From Diplolepis rosae (lineage: Eukaryota; Arthropoda; Insecta; Hymenoptera; Diplolepididae): a stretch of 64,000 nucleotides of DNA. The DNA lies in the NCBI GenBank assembly GCA_030998225.1, contig JAPYXD010000608.1, positions 6,726,501 to 6,790,500 of the forward strand, given 5' to 3'. Of the stretch, positions 1 to 11,483 are shown piece after piece. The stretch's first letter is position 1. Each line of letters starts with the position of its first letter. The translations under genes and the position numbers were made by a program. Below the pieces are notes generated by a model. The model ran no database searches, was not told the DNA's origin, and worked only from the letters and a program-made list of their open reading frames with translations.

Positions 1-1
1 C

Positions 2-2137
2 TATTTTGGACTTGGTTATAGCGGACTCGACAGGCAACCTGTTCTTTCAAGTCACATAAATCTCTTCGAACCACAATCCTTCATCCTTAATGATAAGAAT
101 AGAAAGTTCACCATAAAAGGTCAGGCGTTTGGAGTCGGTGCTTTTGAAGTCGAGGACGAGGACATTTATGGCCGAGAGGATATGTCTCGATACGATTTTG
201 TCTTGGGGCCTGAGAAGAAAACAAAATCTAGATGGAGTGAAGGGGAGGCTTCGGAATCATCGAAATCAGGGTGCCTTGAAGGTTTTGTTCCTGCTAAGAA
301 TCAGATTCCGCGTAGAAAGATTTTTGAGCCCCCTGAATTGCCAAAAGACTTTAAACCCATTCATGTTGTTAGAAAAAGTAGATTTTACCCAACGATTGAA
401 GCTTCTGTTCGAAATACCCTTCGAAATGAAAGGAAAAGTTATGGAGGTCAAAATCTCAATGCTGAAATAAGAGCTGCTATTATAGGAGAGCCTTCTGTAT
501 CTAATATACAAAAATCTGAATTAAGTGTGGATAAAGACAGTAAGAATCCTTCTGTTGCTTCCCACATAATAGTTAGAACTTTGAATTTACACGGAAAAGA
601 TCAAGTGATAGAAAGGCGGAAACTAGAAGAGGAGCGGAAAATTGTTGTTGCTTCAAATTCATGGATGGATAAACTTTACACAGCGAGTTTTGTGAAGGGT
701 GGAATCGTTGGTTCCGGTCTGAATGTGGAAGGGAGTCTACAAAACTTAGATGAATATAAAGAAAAGACGTGTGAAAATAAAAGTAGCCTTGAAATTGATA
801 AACAGGCTTCTAGAATTAGTAATCAAACTTCAGAGTCTGATAATCTACCATCTGGAACTACCAGTAACTTTGCCAAACCATTCCTCATTGATCCAGACAA
901 ACAACGACGATTCGAGCAATATTTAGTTTTTCTAAAAAATGGTGAAAGTCAGAAGCTTGCAACCATTCAGCCTCTTTCGATGACAGAGTGGGATAGGAAC
1001 CACGAAAGCACAGAGTTTGAACAAGCTGCAAGGCTTTTTGCGGCCTCTTTGCACTTTACAGAGGACAAATTCGTAAGCAGTGGTAGTTTGAAAAGCTCTT
1101 CCACTTTCTCAGAACCAAAAGGAGTTGACGATCAAATGAAGCAGGCTGTCAAAAAGAAGATGTTCGGCAAACTAACAAGGGAAAGAACAATATGGCAGCC
1201 TTCCAGCCTTCTCTGCAAAAGGTTCAACGTAGCTGAACCGAGAGTTGGTTATGCGGTAGAGACAGAGAAGAAAAAATTCTCCGTCTTCGACTCAATGGAC
1301 TTTTGCAGTGGCGTTTCGAAATTTCAGAAAGCTAGTAACTTAGAAGAAACAGAAATTTACGAGCCCCGAAATGAAAGCTACAGAATAGAAGAGAAAAACT
1401 TTAACGAGGAGAAAATGACTGAAAAGGAGAAAAATTTTGAAATTTCTTATGAAAAAGTTTTTGGAAAAGGTGTGGAAAAATTTGTTGAGAATGAATTGTC
1501 ACAGATCATAACGAGCCAGGAATCTGAAGATGGAACGAATTTTAGTGAAGAAGTCAACAAGAAAGGCAAACTAGAAGAAAAAAAGGATCTGTTTAAAGCC
1601 ATTTTTCTTAGCAGTAGCGAAGATTCCGATTCAGAACTAGAGGAGAATATCGATAGCGAAGTTGTTAAGTCGGTTTTGATAGGAAAGACACCCGCTGAGA
1701 CTAATCTTCAGCGCAATACGTCACCACCTAGAGGGATTTTTGCAAAGTTGGATCTCGATAGTTTAAAAGCTCCGGCTGGCCCATCGTCAGATAAAAATAA
1801 AAAATCTCATGCTTTAAGTTTGAAAGCTGAGTCTGAAACAATTGCAAGAGTGGAACCGGAAGTCATTTGTGAAGAAGTTTTACCACCTGACGTCTATGGA
1901 CCATTGCCTCCTATTTTTAAGGTACCAAGCACTAAAGATACTACAAATGAAGAGGCTCCACAGATGCCAAAACCTGTTTTTAAGAGTATTGTGGTGAAGA
2001 AATTCGGGGGGGATGAGAATGAAATTAAAGGTGAATGGGTGGAAAGGACAAAGGTGAAAAAATCTAAAAAGGAGAAAAAAAAGCACAAACACAAAGTTCA
2101 TAAGCATAAAAAGAAGTCTAAAAAGGAGAAGAGGTAG
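2..2137 (+). CDS. GPATCH1: G-patch domain-containing protein 1 (GPATCH1), 3' part
   Basis: A single frame is open from base 2 to the TAG at 2135-2137 (711 codons), so this is the C-terminal part of a gene entering from the left; a Met at 182 lies inside the conserved region and is not the start. Recognisable GPATCH1 signatures are the block ending EDEDIYG (about residues 43-57 of the visible part), then YDFVLG, LEGFV and PPELPKDF. The middle is charged and serine/glutamate-rich, and the end is a very lysine-rich tail (KKEKKKHKHK type), a probable nuclear localisation segment. GPATCH1 is a nuclear spliceosome-associated protein. The G-patch itself and the N-terminus lie outside the window. No stop or frameshift is seen, so this is probably functional. 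Identification is by family recollection, not search. Confidence 0.88.
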   Translation, partial: YFGLGYSGLDRQPVLSSHINLFEPQSFILNDKNRKFTIKGQAFGVGAFEVEDEDIYGREDMSRYDFVLGPEKKTKSRWSEGEASESSKSGCLEGFVPAKNQIPRRKIFEPPELPKDFKPIHVVRKSRFYPTIEASVRNTLRNERKSYGGQNLNAEIRAAIIGEPSVSNIQKSELSVDKDSKNPSVASHIIVRTLNLHGKDQVIERRKLEEERKIVVASNSWMDKLYTASFVKGGIVGSGLNVEGSLQNLDEYKEKTCENKSSLEIDKQASRISNQTSESDNLPSGTTSNFAKPFLIDPDKQRRFEQYLVFLKNGESQKLATIQPLSMTEWDRNHESTEFEQAARLFAASLHFTEDKFVSSGSLKSSSTFSEPKGVDDQMKQAVKKKMFGKLTRERTIWQPSSLLCKRFNVAEPRVGYAVETEKKKFSVFDSMDFCSGVSKFQKASNLEETEIYEPRNESYRIEEKNFNEEKMTEKEKNFEISYEKVFGKGVEKFVENELSQIITSQESEDGTNFSEEVNKKGKLEEKKDLFKAIFLSSSEDSDSELEENIDSEVVKSVLIGKTPAETNLQRNTSPPRGIFAKLDLDSLKAPAGPSSDKNKKSHALSLKAESETIARVEPEVICEEVLPPDVYGPLPPIFKVPSTKDTTNEEAPQMPKPVFKSIVVKKFGGDENEIKGEWVERTKVKKSKKEKKKHKHKVHKHKKKSKKEKR

Positions 2138-2181
2138 TGAGATAGGTATCAATTATACTTAATGTTTATGAAAAATGTTTT

Positions 2182-2187
2182 AATAAA
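2182..2187 (+). promoter_or_regulatory. Poly(A) signal of GPATCH1
   Basis: A canonical AATAAA lies 45 bases after the GPATCH1 stop codon, where a 3' end signal is expected; T-rich sequence follows. Confidence 0.65.
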
Positions 2188-3114
2188 AGAAAACTAATTT
2201 TTTATACCAAAGAAAACATTTTGCAATAGAAACATTTATTTGCAGCGTCCGTTTTGAAGTTGCAACGGAAATTTGATATGCTTTCGGTTAACTCCGCGCA
2301 GGAGATTGCCTAATAGTCTGTGTTTGTTTATTTTTATTTGTGATGCGTTCCGAAAAAAAACCCTTCAACATCAGTTGCGATTTTAGAGGCTGGGCGAAAA
2401 AAGCGAGCCACAGCGGGCTGAGCGATTACTATAGTTCTCGTTTTTAGGGACTAATTACAGAAAAAGCAAGGTAGGTAGAATTTTTAAAATTTTACCACGT
2501 AAAAGATTAATTCAAAAATAGTCTAAAACAATTATAATCTAATAATTTAATTTTCGATGCTAAGGGGGGGGGGGGGGGGGGGGTTAAAATAAAAATCGGA
2601 CCACCTCTGGGGCAAGCAGACATTGAACAATTAACGCATTAAATAAATTATAGTGTCAATAGCGCGGAAACGTATTATATTAAAGTGTCCCTTTTTCTAT
2701 ACATTTGAAGAGCATAAAGTCAGTTACTTTTCCACCAAACCTCAACCTAAAAAGTTAAAAATTTACTGAGATATTAATTTGTTTATCAAAAGCTCAATTT
2801 CCCGATTTTTCCGAATTTTCTCCGCTTAGAATTATCCAATCAGATCAAATGACGGCTCATTTTGTTCGCAATTCAATTGTCTACAACTTTTAAATTGACA
2901 TCATTAAGATTGGATAATTACCTTTAATGTTATAAACAAAAAACTAAAAAAAGTGCGATTTTTTTATCTTGAATCTTAATAAAAAATTTATAAATCATAT
3001 TTCGTTGTCCAAAATATGACATAATTACTCTATGACCAACCTTTCTTCTGATGGCGGAGTCCGTTTTCTGAAATAAATAATGTCCTAACAAATTCCCTGT
3101 TGCTGGGACTACTA
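2188..3114. other. Non-coding A+T-rich spacer
   Basis: No supported gene. It holds a run of 20 G (2564-2583) in otherwise A+T-rich DNA; short open frames here have no recognisable protein character. Confidence 0.5.
2564..2583. repeat. Poly-G homopolymer (20 G)
   Basis: Twenty consecutive G in an A+T-rich context; a length-unstable homopolymer able to form quadruplex structures. The length could also be affected by sequencing error. Confidence 0.9.
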
Positions 3115-3118
3115 TTAA

Positions 3119-3642
3119 GGTGGCTTGAGCGTTTGGTATCATATGAAGTGAGGGGCACCGTGGGGGCACGTGTTACATGAATACTCATTGCTACTTATTT
3201 TTTTAATAATCATATGTATTATAGTAACATCTGAGTAGAAGGGTAAGAAATCGCGGAAATGTCCCCGGAAAAAAGCGATAGTAAAAAATTATTAGTTTCA
3301 CCTCGAGGCGATTTCTATATTCTTTACCTTTTTCGCAATTTTCTCTTGATTGAAGTCGTTAAACCTTCTTTTTTATAATACTAATAGGTTCCTCGAAATC
3401 GAAAGTACTAGTATATATTTGATTTATTGGGACTTGTGATTTTTTCCGGAGTTTCGCCGATTTTGACGAGGAATCCCATATGACTACGTGTTAAACTGAC
3501 ATTTTTTCGGTAGCGATTTTTTCGGCAATGACATCGTCAACCACGGTATTTCTTTTTTCCAAATGAATCTAGCATATTTTATTAAGATAATCTCTAAGTT
3601 TCAGAGCAGTCTATAATTTTTTTCAAAAACGATCAAGCCACC
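3119..3642. mobile_element. TTAA-flanked non-autonomous DNA element, 524 bp
   Basis: The termini are a 16-bp inverted repeat, GGTGGCTTGAgCGTTT on the left and its complement with one mismatch on the right. TTAA stands immediately outside both ends (3115-3118 and 3643-3646), the target duplication of piggyBac-type elements. No coding sequence is visible inside. Because the TIR does not begin with CCC, as many piggyBac elements do, the superfamily is only probable. Confidence 0.6.
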
Positions 3643-3780
3643 TTAAGCACCGAACTTAATGTGCGAAATTGGTATGAGCTTCTAGCACTATTGGCATGAA
3701 GTCAAGCATTTTTAGCATGGAATGTCTTATACTATAAAAGATACAAACGCCTACCATTATTACTAGTGTCATATGCTGTC

Positions 3781-4013
3781 AGAGCAATGTTCTTTGCGAA
3801 AATAGCTCGAGCATCGCCTTGTTATTGTTGCGAGAAAACTCATCCTATTTCAGAAAGAGTTCTCTTACAACCGAGAGAACACGTGAGGTGCTACGTTCGA
3901 AAGTAGGCGTGGCCTGACATCTCGGTTGTAAGAGAACTCATGCTGAAATAGGATGTTTCCTGCAACCATAGCAAGGCGAATTTCGAGCTATTTTCGCAAG
4001 GCACAACTGCTCT
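3781..4013. mobile_element. Foldback/MITE with arms of about 100 bp
   Basis: Starting with AGAGCA and ending with TGCTCT, the left about 100 bases (for example GCGAAAATAGCTCGA and ATCCTATTTCAG) recur as reverse complement on the right with scattered mismatches and a few indels. A spacer of about 40 bases separates them. The element would fold into a near-complete hairpin. No clear target duplication could be assigned and there is no coding capacity. Confidence 0.65.
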
Positions 4014-4441
4014 AAAAACATGAAACTTAGTACTTTTTTAGCATGAAGGGATCTCTGCTTAAAATGTATGAATTTTTCACCAGGATAGCAAGAGCGAAAC
4101 CTTCTACAAAAGCATGACCAGTATTCTTGCTATTATAGTCAGATTTTTTTCTCCGTGTTGGTGCGCAAAATGCTTGGGCGTTGCGCATGAAGTCGACTTT
4201 AGCAGAGTTCAAGGACAGACATTAGATTTTAAAAATTTTTAACGCTGAAAAATAAAATTATTACATTTCACCATTACCTTCCAACGTTAATTTTAACGTA
4301 GGATGAGAATGCCAACAAGTTAAATATTTATTTTGTTGCTTTCATAAGTTATATTGCTATTTTACTTTAGGTTCACGATTGGCAATGAAAACTACCACCG
4401 CGGGCAAAGAGGCGCGCGTGTCGCGAAACAAATATGGCCGG
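4014..4441. other. Non-coding spacer
   Basis: A+T-rich; a 61-codon open frame on the minus strand (4027-4212) has no recognisable features. No gene supported. Confidence 0.4.
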
Positions 4442-5143
4442 CAGTGGTATACATTTTTCTACAGCTGCATATGGATAAGTTCACAAAAAACATATAATGA
4501 AAATGGTTAAGTTTTTAAAAAATGTTAACTCTGCAGCTACATACACTGTGTGAATTTGCGAATGCCATACCGTCCTCAATAAACCTAATAGAAGGTCAGA
4601 AAGTGGTGAATTCTGACATAATTATAATGAGTGGCGTGACTAGCAGAAGCAATGAAAGCATTGAGTTGTTCGCATTATGTCTTCAAACAAGTGCATTAAC
4701 GTCAGGGCCACACACAATTACTGGCACACTAAAAATCAACGATTTGAACAATAATTATTTGGACCGAAGTGCTTTGAGCAAATTACCACTTGCTTGCTCT
4801 GATCTTTTATTTTTAATCTTCTAAGCCACTCTGCTCTTTTGTCGACAATTTCAAGGCTTCCGAACAAATTTTTGATTTTAATATTAATTCCACTCTCTGG
4901 CACTTCATGGAAACTTAAGTTCTTATTTTTGTTCATTCTCGAGTCACAGCCTTTTACACAACATTTTGTTCTGCACTCCGATTTTCGCTGTTGAGGTGAA
5001 AATTCCATTTTGAAAACTCAAGAGGAATGAATTAAGATAGATAGGCCACAAGATATATGCTCTTTTAAAAACACTTTTATTAAGTTTATTGGCAGAATAA
5101 TATTAAATTTCCATATGTCAACGTTAATGAATGTATACCACTG
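4442..5143. mobile_element. Small TIR element carrying a THAP exon (P-type candidate)
   Basis: The ends carry an inverted repeat CAGTGGTATACATT (4442-4455 and 5130-5143); it extends outward as CCGG/CCGA for up to 18 matching positions with one mismatch. The interior contains a minus-strand THAP-domain reading frame. THAP domains plus short TIRs are the hallmark of P-element-type transposons, and at about 0.7 kb this would be an internally deleted copy. I could not find an 8-bp target duplication, so the superfamily is inferred from the THAP domain only. Confidence 0.5.
4736..5008 (-). pseudogene. THAP-domain protein fragment
   Basis: A 90-residue open frame with the THAP zinc-binding pattern: C-x4-C near the start (CCVKGCDS region), FHEVP, then RAEWLRRLKI (the conserved W context), and the C-x2-H pair as ICSKHF. 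THAP domains are sequence-specific DNA-binding modules of P-type transposases and of domesticated host proteins. Only the DNA-binding exon remains; no catalytic region is visible nearby. It lies inside the 4442-5143 TIR pair, so it is read as a remnant transposase exon. A one-exon host gene is less likely. Confidence 0.55.
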
Positions 5144-5157
5144 TCGGACATTATTAT

Positions 5158-5285
5158 TTATTTGCGATATAAGAGTTTGAAATTGTCTACGAGGACACCT
5201 GTCGACAACGTATCCTATCTGATACGCGACTAGTGATCCTCCGATAATGTAGGCAGTGACAAAAATTTCAAACTCAACTAATTAA
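5158..5285 (+). repeat. Isolated SINE tail copy
   Basis: Matches the 3' body of the tRNA-derived SINE found at 34, 45-46 and 50 kb: TTTGCGATATAAGAGTTTG, GAGGACACCTGTCGACAACG, then ACTAGTGATCCTCCGATAAT. The tRNA-like head is missing, so it is a 5'-truncated copy. Confidence 0.75.
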
Positions 5286-6073
5286 TTATTGGTTTATGTT
5301 GCGGCCGGTGGTGTCGCATGCTAATTTTAAACTCCAATAGGTTCAAGCTGTAGCGTAAACCTTCCGTTCATCCGGTTCGCTAGGGATATTACAATACATA
5401 CAATATAAGTATAATACAAGTACAGCATAATACAATATTGATTTTTACTAAGGTTCGATGCCATAATAGGATATAACGCGTTTTTCCTAAAATTTGCTAT
5501 TTTTAATATTAAATAATTTAGGTTATTAATTTTTTGGAATAAATCAAAAGAAAATTTCATTCATTCCTAAAAAAAGTGAGTAGATAATATTACCATTTGA
5601 TCAAATTTGACCCAGACTGATCCAGTTAAACCGCTCGCGTAAACCAAAACGGTAAAAAGTTTTCTTCCTCGGTTGGTAACACCTTTTTTGACAGTCGTGT
5701 GACATGTTTGAAAACATGTCTGCTATTATATTGACCTAAAATCACAGAATTTTTATTCATTTTGTTATTTTGGCATTGGGTCTGATTCTTTTTATTTTCA
5801 TATTAAAAATTATCAAAAATTGTAAAGTACCATAAATTAAAAGATTAATTCAAAATGTCATCTAAAGATGAAATATAGGGGATTATTGAAATAAGGAAAA
5901 GTATAAAAATCAAAAACTTATCTTTGTCACGTCCCAGGCAGGGATGACAACCTGTCGAGAGATGGTGGGTCGTTGCTGCGTCTTTTGCTGTTAAAACAGC
6001 GAGCCTGGATTCGTAGAGGAATGGGCGGGAAGCTTTGAAATAATTCAAAGGTTCATTCAATAATAATGTCTCA
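5286..6073. other. Non-coding region
   Basis: A+T-rich with short meaningless open frames on both strands; no gene, repeat or signal supported by eye. Confidence 0.4.
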
Positions 6074-6250
6074 CGAAGAACAATTTATTATCAGGCTATA
6101 TATATATATATTTGCTCGCCAATTCACATGACACAAAACTCGAAGAACAGTTTATCAGACTTTATTTATTTATTTGCCAATTGACACAACACGCAACTCG
6201 AAGAACAGTTTATATATATTTATTTGCCAATTCACGTAACACAAACAACT
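6074..6250. repeat. Degenerate tandem repeat, three units
   Basis: Three units each beginning CGAAGAACA(A/G)TTTAT (6074, 6141, 6199), separated by TA-rich DNA and ATTTGCCAATTCAC; unit length shrinks from 67 to about 52 bases. No coding meaning is visible. Confidence 0.7.
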
Positions 6251-6857
6251 CACTAAATCGATTACCGTTATAATTAGGTTAATTATAAGACTAACTCGGT
6301 TTCAGTAGCGAATCGCTTGACTTGTACGCTTGTACAAATCTGCCTCCACCAAAGGTGGTGGAGCCGTTTCCTCGGGGTTGCAAGATGCATTTCCAATCCC
6401 AAAATCCACCCTCGCGCCTTCGCTCAGCCAATTACAATCGGTGGGGCGTGGGAGAAGCGCGCGCAATTTTCGGGCCTACACGTGGGACAGTGACCATTGT
6501 TGCCACCGAGTTCCCAAGAGATCCCAACATATGATTCCTCTTGAGGATTTAGAGATCGTAAAGAAACATAATTTATACCTAGCCCTTTCACTTCTTAAAA
6601 TGCGTCGTAAGGAAATTTGACTCTTGCCTGAATTTCCAGATCCGTAAGAGTTCGTGAAACTATAAATTTGATTTGTACGGAGACTTCCTCAAAGGCAAAA
6701 GACAAGCTCTTATTCTTAAGCTTGTAATTTACAACCTTTTCGTTTTATTAACAAGATTTCGTTGTTTTTCTTATTACTATAATTCGATCTTACATTGGAA
6801 ATCGCCCGCGTATGTGGATAAGGTAGAGTTCATGACGCTGATTCGATAATCGCGAGA
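6251..6857. other. Non-coding region before retrotransposon copy 1
   Basis: Somewhat richer in G+C at 6330-6530 than the surroundings. No protein family is recognised on either strand. It could include the end of an unrecognised repeat. Confidence 0.35.
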
Positions 6858-7431
6858 ACAACACATTACAGCGACACTAAACACAACACACCTAACAAAC
6901 GAGAGAGCGTTTTGTGGGCGGGCAGGGTCTCGCCGAGGTGAATGCATGAGTCCAAGCACGGAGCAGACGCGTCCTGCAGCCCACCAACGGTAGTAGCCGC
7001 AAGGACTCTGCCAGCAGTAGGGCTGTCGCCGTCAGGATGGCCGCCAAGGGAGCCCTATAGACAGGCTTTTCCCTAGTGATGGGCCTGCCGGGCGCACGTG
7101 CCACGACACACCAGAATGAATGAGATGCTGAGTGAATGGGGCTGCGGCCGGCGCCTGGTGGATATTCCCGATAGACTAGCCAAGGGAGGAGTAGTAGTAG
7201 CACCGCTCGGTCGATAGAGGTGACGTTAAACCTTCAGCATCATTATGGCGCGGGCCTATCCCGTAACCTTTTTACTAGCCTCATTTAATGTGCTGATAGG
7301 ATCGACCATCTGATAAGCCGCTTCTCGGTTTCGGTGCACATAACTAGGGTTCTATACAGGCGGGGATAGTAGCCCTACTCCGGTAGGGCTCCCATGACGG
7401 GCGAACCGTCTTAAGACACGACGACATTATT

Positions 7432-8546
7432 ATGAATGATTTAACGAAAAGAGTAGTTAAAGAGGTGAAGGCGCCAGATACGCCCTCACACACTCCCCCA
7501 GGGGCTGAGGGATGGAAAAACGTCCTTCAGCTCCTAAAGGAGACTAAGTTTTGCGTCCCTGGGAGATACCCCCAAAAAGCTGACAAAGGGGGAGAAGAGT
7601 GTTGCTCCCCCCCCCCCCCCCCGAGGATCGGCTCCCGAAGAAAGGGAAGGGCGGCTCATCGCCATCCTACCCTGCGGTCGCCAGTTTTCAGACCCCACAA
7701 AAGGATGAGGAATGGCAGCTGGTGCAAAAGAAAAAAAAGAAAAAAAAAGAGAAAAAGAAGAAAGAGGTTCCTGTGCCTTCTGCGCAGGAACCTAAAGCAA
7801 AGGGAAAGATGCTGAGGCGCTCTCCGACTGCCAGGTCGGGTGATGCTATCGGGGTGTCGGCGAAGGACGGCGAGTCCTACGCCGAGATCCTGAAAGCCAT
7901 GAAGGCGAAGGCTAACCCCCAAAATTCGGGAGCGGAGGTCCTCTCCATCCGAAGAACAAGGAGGGAGGAGATCCTTCTGGTCCTGAAGAAGGTTGTCGAC
8001 GTCTCAGCCTTCGAGAAGGCACTCGATCAGGCGGTCGGAGAGAAGGCCAACGTAAAGTCTTTGGTCTCGAAGAGGACCCTCGAAGTTAGGGACCTCGACG
8101 AGACCGTCACAAGGGAAGAGGTTGTTGCTGCGCTGTGTATCACGCTAGGCAAGCCAGACCTCGGGGATCAGTGCAGACTGTACAAGCGCTTCGGCTGTGT
8201 GCAGACTGCGGTGGTTTGTCTAACCGAGGCGGAAGCTCGGAGCTTGCTCGGGCTCGGTAAGCTAAGGGTGGGGTGGGTAAACTTCCGCATCCGAGAGCAT
8301 GTCGAGGTTTCCCGGTACTTCAGGTGCCAGGGATATGGCCATGTGTCGCGTGGCTGCACGCTTCCAGGCAGGAAGGACGCCTGCTGGAGGTGTAAGGGCG
8401 CGTCGCACGTGACCAGGGAGTGCAAGGCTCAGCCTAACTGCCTGACATGTGCCGATAAGGGTGGAAAAGATGTCGCCCATGCTTCAGGGAGCGGCTCTTG
8501 CCCAATATTTAGTGCGGAGCTCCAGAGGTTGAGGGGTGGAAAGTGA
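7432..8546 (+). pseudogene. Gag-like ORF1 of R1-clade element, copy 1
   Basis: Nucleic-acid-binding ORF1. The N-terminal part (AEGWKNVLQLLKE) is followed, relative to copy 2, by an internal deletion of about 100 codons. The 16-C run at 7607-7622 then shifts the frame, so the rest reads from about 7599. A lysine tract (about 7725-7765) precedes the conserved RRTRREEILLVLKK block. At the C-terminus there are retroviral-type zinc knuckles: CFRCQGYGHVSRGC (with F in copy 2, CQ context here) and CWRCKGASHVTREC, then a third degenerate one. It ends GGK-TGA at 8544-8546, four bases inside the start of ORF2. Role: packages element RNA into RNP particles. The gene is broken. Confidence 0.8.
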
Positions 8547-11483
8547 AGTTTCTACAGCTCAACCTCGAGAGAGGGAAGGAAGCCCAGAACCTTCTGATGC
8601 AGACTGCCAAGGAGAGGGGGGCCGATGTGTTGCTCATTAGTGTGCAACACAAATGGTCTGAAAGCTCTGCTTGGTACCAGGATGCATCATGGAGGGCTGG
8701 GATCCTTGTTTGTAGCCCTGATTTGAACATCGGGGATTTCCTGGAGTCCGAAGCGGGGTTCGTTTGGGTGGAGGTGGCGGGGGTACGTGTATACAGCTGC
8801 TACTTCTCCCCCAACGATCCTTTCGAGATCTTTGAGACCCAGATCCTCCTCCTTGAGGAAAGCCTCAAAGAGGCTAGTGGGCGGTCCCTTATTGTGGGCG
8901 ACTTCAATAGTAAGTCGCCCGAGTGGGGAGAAGCCCGTCTGGACAGGAGGGGAATCTTGGTTGGTGAGATGGTCGCCAGGAATGATCTGATTGTATTGAA
9001 TCGGGGCAGGGATCTTACGTTCAGACAAGGAGTGTGGGGGTCGATTATCGACCTCACGATTTCCGCGCCCCGTCTTGCCTCAAGGATAGGCGACTGGTGC
9101 GTCCTCGATGTAATAACATTGAGTGACCATCAGTGCATTGAGTTTAGCATACAGGAACGGAGTCACCCAGTGAATACGGGAAGAGGCGGCAAGGTAAGGA
9201 GCCCCTCCTGGAACACAAAACGACTCAGCAAAGACAAGCTTCGCGAACATCTCGAAGAAACCAGGCTCATAGATGAGCTTGGTTGGGCAAGGTCTGCTGG
9301 GTCGTTGGAGGACACTGTGCGGGCGGCGAGGCGGAAAGTGGTCGCAGCATGTGACCACTCCATGCCTCGCCGCGGGCACAGGCGTACCGGGGACGCGATG
9401 TACTGGTGGAACAACCAGTTGTCCGTCCTGCGTCAAAAGTGCCTTACAGCCGGCGGAGTTTCACCCGCTCAAAGGGTGATCCTCTGCTGCGCGAGGCATG
9501 GAAAAAAAGCAAAATCAGCTGTGAGGCAAGGCATAAAGAAAAGCCGACTTCAGTGTTGGAAAGACTTGATCGGAAAAGTCGAGAAGGACCCATGGGATCT
9601 CGCATTCAAAATATTCACTAAGAGATTGGTGACTAGAAGAAAGACCCCGGGCCTAGATAATGCCGATCGAGTCAAGTACATCGTGCGAAGCTTGTTCCCG
9701 CATGTAGAGCCGTTCCAAAGACAGGACCGAAGTTCCTGCGTGGTCCGGTGCGAAGAACTCTTTACTCTCGAAGAACTAAAGAGAGCGGGTGGAAGACTCA
9801 AGGCAAACACAGAGCCGGGGATCGACGGGTTGCCGAACGATATCCTTAAAGAGGTTATCGGGGTATACCCGGAAATCCTCCTAGAAGTCTTTAACTCCTG
9901 TCTTCGGGAGGGATGGTTCTTCGCAGACTGGAAGAAGCAGAGGTTGGTCCTGCTGAGGAAGGGCAACAAACCTCCAGGGGATGCCTCATCGTATGGACCA
10001 ATATGTTTATTGGATACGATGGGGAAACTTCTGGAGGAAATGATCCTACAAAGACTACAGGGTCACATGGTCGTCGAAAATGGTCTCTCTGAAAACCAGT
10101 TCGGCTTTCGGAAAGGCAGGTCCACAGTTAACGCCATCCAGGCAGTGGTGGACATCGCCACTAAAGCAAGAAGAGGAACCGGTAAGCTTAAGGGATTCTG
10201 CGCGTTGATCAGCATTGACATACGCAATGCGTTCAATACCGCGAGATGGAACATCTGCATCGAGGCGATGGTGCGGAAAAATGTTCCGGACTACCTTTTG
10301 CGAATGATAGATGACTATCTGAGCGACAGTGGGTGATATACGAGGGCGACAAATGGTCTCTCAAGGAAGGGATGACATGTGGCGCCCCTCAAGGGTCGCG
10401 CGTAGGTCTACTCGTTTGGAACGTCATGTACGACGATTTCCTGCGCATGGACCTGCCTGCTGGAACGAGCATCATCGGCTTCGCGGATGACGCACTTGTC
10501 GTGTGCGCCGCTGACGACGTCAAAATCCTGGAGCTGAGGATCAATGATAGTCTGTGGCGGGCATAGCGTTGGTTAGATAGCAGATGCCTGAAAATAGTCC
10601 CTGAAAAGACCGAGGCTTTGCTGGTCACAGACAGGAGATCCTTCAAATACCCGAGGATCGTTCTCGGGGAACATGAAATCAAGTGGAAAAAGAGCATTAA
10701 GTACCCGGGTGTGCAGTTGGATCGGCTTAGCTTCGGCGAACACCTGCAGATCGCGACTGCCAAAGCCATCCAATGTGGGCCGCTCTGACTCGGCTCATGC
10801 CCAACATTGGTGGTCCTAGGGAAGCTAAGAGAAGGCTGGTGACGAGCGTGGTAAATTCGGAGCTGCTCTATACAGCTCCGATCTGGACAAGTGCCCTTAA
10901 CAACCATGCCATCCTGAAGAAGCTGTTCTCGGCACAGAGAGGTGTGGTGATGAGAATTGTCTCAGCATACCGAACTGTGTCGACAAGTGCTGTGCTGGTC
11001 CTGGCGAGCGTCCCGCCAATAGATTTATTGGCGGAGGAAAGGCAGGAAACCTTTCAGCTTCGCAAGGAGCTTACCTGCGCCGACCTGCAGGAAATCGCTA
11101 GCGCGAAGGAGGCCATCCGCAAGGATGGAAGGCGCAGACTCGTCGATAAATGACAGACGAGATGGCATGGTGACCAAACCGGGAGATGGACACACCGTCT
11201 GATCACGGAGCTAGTCACCTGGCTGGATAGAAAGCACGGTCAAGTCGGCTTTTACCTGGCGCAAGCGCTTTCGGGCCATGGTTGCTTTAATGCGTACCTG
11301 AAGCGCTTCAAGCAAAGAGACGATGCGTCGTGCCGCTACTGCGGTTCCCTTGTGGAAAATGCAGAGCACACACTCTTTGTCTGTGCCAGGTGGAGCGCGG
11401 AAAGGGAGGCTGTCGGTCGGGCGTGTTTCCGCGGATGGGAGTCCCGGGCGAACGGACGACGGAAGAGTCGTACGCGACTTTAA
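8543..11483 (+). pseudogene. Endonuclease/reverse transcriptase ORF2, copy 1
   Basis: The N-terminal APE-type endonuclease shows GDFNSKSPEWG, IIDLT and the LSDHQCIEF catalytic histidine motif. The RT follows with NGLSENQFGFRKGRST (fingers), IDIRNAFN (first catalytic Asp), GAPQGSRVG and FADDALVV (the catalytic Asp pair). The C-terminus keeps the CRYCG...H...C zinc motif near 11325-11385. Its first codon is GTG where copy 2 has ATG in the ATGA overlap with ORF1. The frame breaks at about 10335, and stops follow at 10564 and 11151, so the RT is spread over several frames. It would nick target DNA and prime reverse transcription; here it is inactive. Confidence 0.85.

Noticed and set aside
6074..6250. 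CRISPR-like array
   Set aside because: Three degenerate units of unequal length in insect DNA; no repeat-spacer pattern.
7432..7815. Separate arginine/lysine-rich 127-aa protein
   Set aside because: It is the frame-shifted continuation of gag past the poly-C run; the true frame resumes at about 7599.
10389..10907. 172-codon minus-strand open frame
   Set aside because: It lies opposite the reverse transcriptase of copy 1 and has no protein character of its own; an antisense shadow in G+C-rich DNA. The same applies to the long minus frames at 9080-9969.
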